From: Bacillota bacterium
Lineage (GTDB): Bacteria > Bacillota_I > Bacilli_A > RF39 > UBA660
Assembly: GCA_003149915.1 (NCBI GenBank)
Contig: QAMK01000005.1
Span: 1 to 41,322, forward strand
Direction: 5' to 3'
Length of the DNA stretch: 41,322 nt
This document shows positions 40,838 through 41,322 of this stretch, piece by piece (position 1 is the first letter of the stretch; each line of letters begins with the position of its first letter). The translations under genes were made by a program, and so were the position numbers. The notes under the pieces are model-generated. The model worked only from the letters and a program-made list of their open reading frames with translations. It was not told where the DNA came from and ran no database searches.

Positions 40838-41322
40838 ATGAAAGGAAGTTATTACACAAATATGGAATTACAACAACTAAATATCATTCAATCTGTCATC
40901 GATAGAAAAAGAACTGGCAAAGAAGCCGCCAGCGCTTTAAAAATCTCTGAAAGACAAATTTGGCGAAAAGTGAAATCAGTAAAAGAAAATGGCAAAATCG
41001 GAATTAAACATAAAAATCATTTTCATCAACCAAGTCATACAATTCCTGAAAATATCAAAAAGAAGATAATTGAACTAAAATGCTCGCAAGATTACTGTGA
41101 TACTAATTTTACTCATTTTAAAGAATTATTAGAAGAAAGAGAAAATATCATGATTTCTTATACTGCTCTTTACAATATTCTCACTACTCAGGGAATTAAA
41201 TCCAAAAAGAAACATAAAGATCGAAAAACTCATAGAAGACGAAAAAGAAAAGAATATGAAGGCGAACTGGTTCAGGCAGACGGAACACCATTTGATTGGT
41301 TTCAAAACGGTCATAAATATTC
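40838..41322 (+). CDS. ISNCY-type DDE transposase, N-terminal part
   Basis: 161 codons visible, cut by the window edge. ATG follows CGGAGGTG. N-terminal helix-turn-helix (RTGKEAASALKISERQIWRK), linker, then RRKRKEYEGELVQADGTPFDWF at the end: QADGTPFDWF is the first catalytic Asp segment of the ISNCY (IS1202-like) group, usually continuing into a D-D-E catalytic core. The remaining catalytic residues are beyond the edge, so intactness is unknown. Confidence 0.82.
   Translation, partial: MKGSYYTNMELQQLNIIQSVIDRKRTGKEAASALKISERQIWRKVKSVKENGKIGIKHKNHFHQPSHTIPENIKKKIIELKCSQDYCDTNFTHFKELLEERENIMISYTALYNILTTQGIKSKKKHKDRKTHRRRKRKEYEGELVQADGTPFDWFQNGHKY

Larger units (their letters stand above)
40747..41322 (+). 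mobile_element. ISNCY-type insertion sequence, left part
   Basis: Tandem 27-base repeats at the presumed outer end are followed by a transposase gene that runs off the right edge. The outer boundary is put at the first TGTAATTAACTT (40747), but the right end is not visible, so terminal inverted repeats and target duplication cannot be checked. Confidence 0.6.

Noticed and set aside
1..41322. Use of TGA as a tryptophan codon (mycoplasma code)
   Set aside because: Several well-supported genes, such as the metallopeptidase, mazF and both higBA genes' neighbours, end in TGA at hairpins or overlaps, and no reading frame needs TGA read through.

Overview
The window is low-GC DNA with dense gene packing, strong Shine-Dalgarno sites (AGGAGG or AGGAAG) and many short operons. 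Several genes end in TGA, so the standard code applies and the mycoplasma code is excluded. A class B sortase, a VanW protein, LysR and XRE regulators, and MazEF and HigBA modules point to an uncultured Gram-positive gut bacterium of the Bacilli/Erysipelotrichia type (RF39-like). This placement is an inference from gene content. No rRNA, CRISPR array or prophage is visible. Both ends lie inside transposase genes (TnpB on the left, a DDE transposase on the right), which is what a contig broken at repeats looks like.

Layout. 1-2.4 kb: truncated TnpB, then a two-gene operon of an unknown protein and a zinc metallopeptidase. 2.4-4.7 kb: coaD with an MBL-fold hydrolase, a membrane protein and a DUF1653 protein. 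4.7-12.1 kb: LysR plus a GNAT-like protein; two poorly characterised proteins (one BtaA/DUF3419-like); a second LysR operon with a transglutaminase-like protein and VanW; an alarmone hydrolase. 12.1-15.6 kb: yfcE with an exported protein, then a CPBP protease next to a phosphoesterase that has lost metal ligands. 15.6-22.3 kb: ABC exporter, gpmA-map, TVP38, an O-acetyltransferase and a DNA-deoxyinosine glycosylase. 22.4-26.4 kb: a 511-residue HD-type nucleotidase with an HE in place of HD, HigB with a HigA-ImmA antitoxin, a small gene, tRNA-Gly(CCC) and a small broken reading frame. 26.4-31.8 kb: a WG-like repeat protein, an unknown protein, a TagD-like nucleotidyltransferase, and two divergent dCTP-deaminase-fold genes. 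31.8-35.3 kb: XRE-VanZ, MazEF with a third coupled gene, DUF1848 and a 5'(3')-nucleotidase. 35.4-40.7 kb: cell-surface region with sortase B, a secreted protein, a CPHC thioredoxin, an AssT-type sulfotransferase and a membrane-bound XRE regulator. 40.7 kb to end: the left part of an ISNCY-type element.

The best candidates for something undescribed are two. (1) The dCTP-deaminase-like pair: three Dcd-fold domains in two overlapping genes, with the catalytic residues split between them (one gene keeps the Glu, the other keeps the Ser/Arg), suggesting an obligate hetero-oligomer. (2) The exported AssT sulfotransferase: it is coupled to a membrane-tethered CPHC thioredoxin, lies beside a sortase operon, and shares an 11-base promoter motif with the membrane-bound regulator next door. 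A recurring minor theme is that stop codons sit inside the stems or loops of intrinsic terminators, in one case serving two convergent genes at once.
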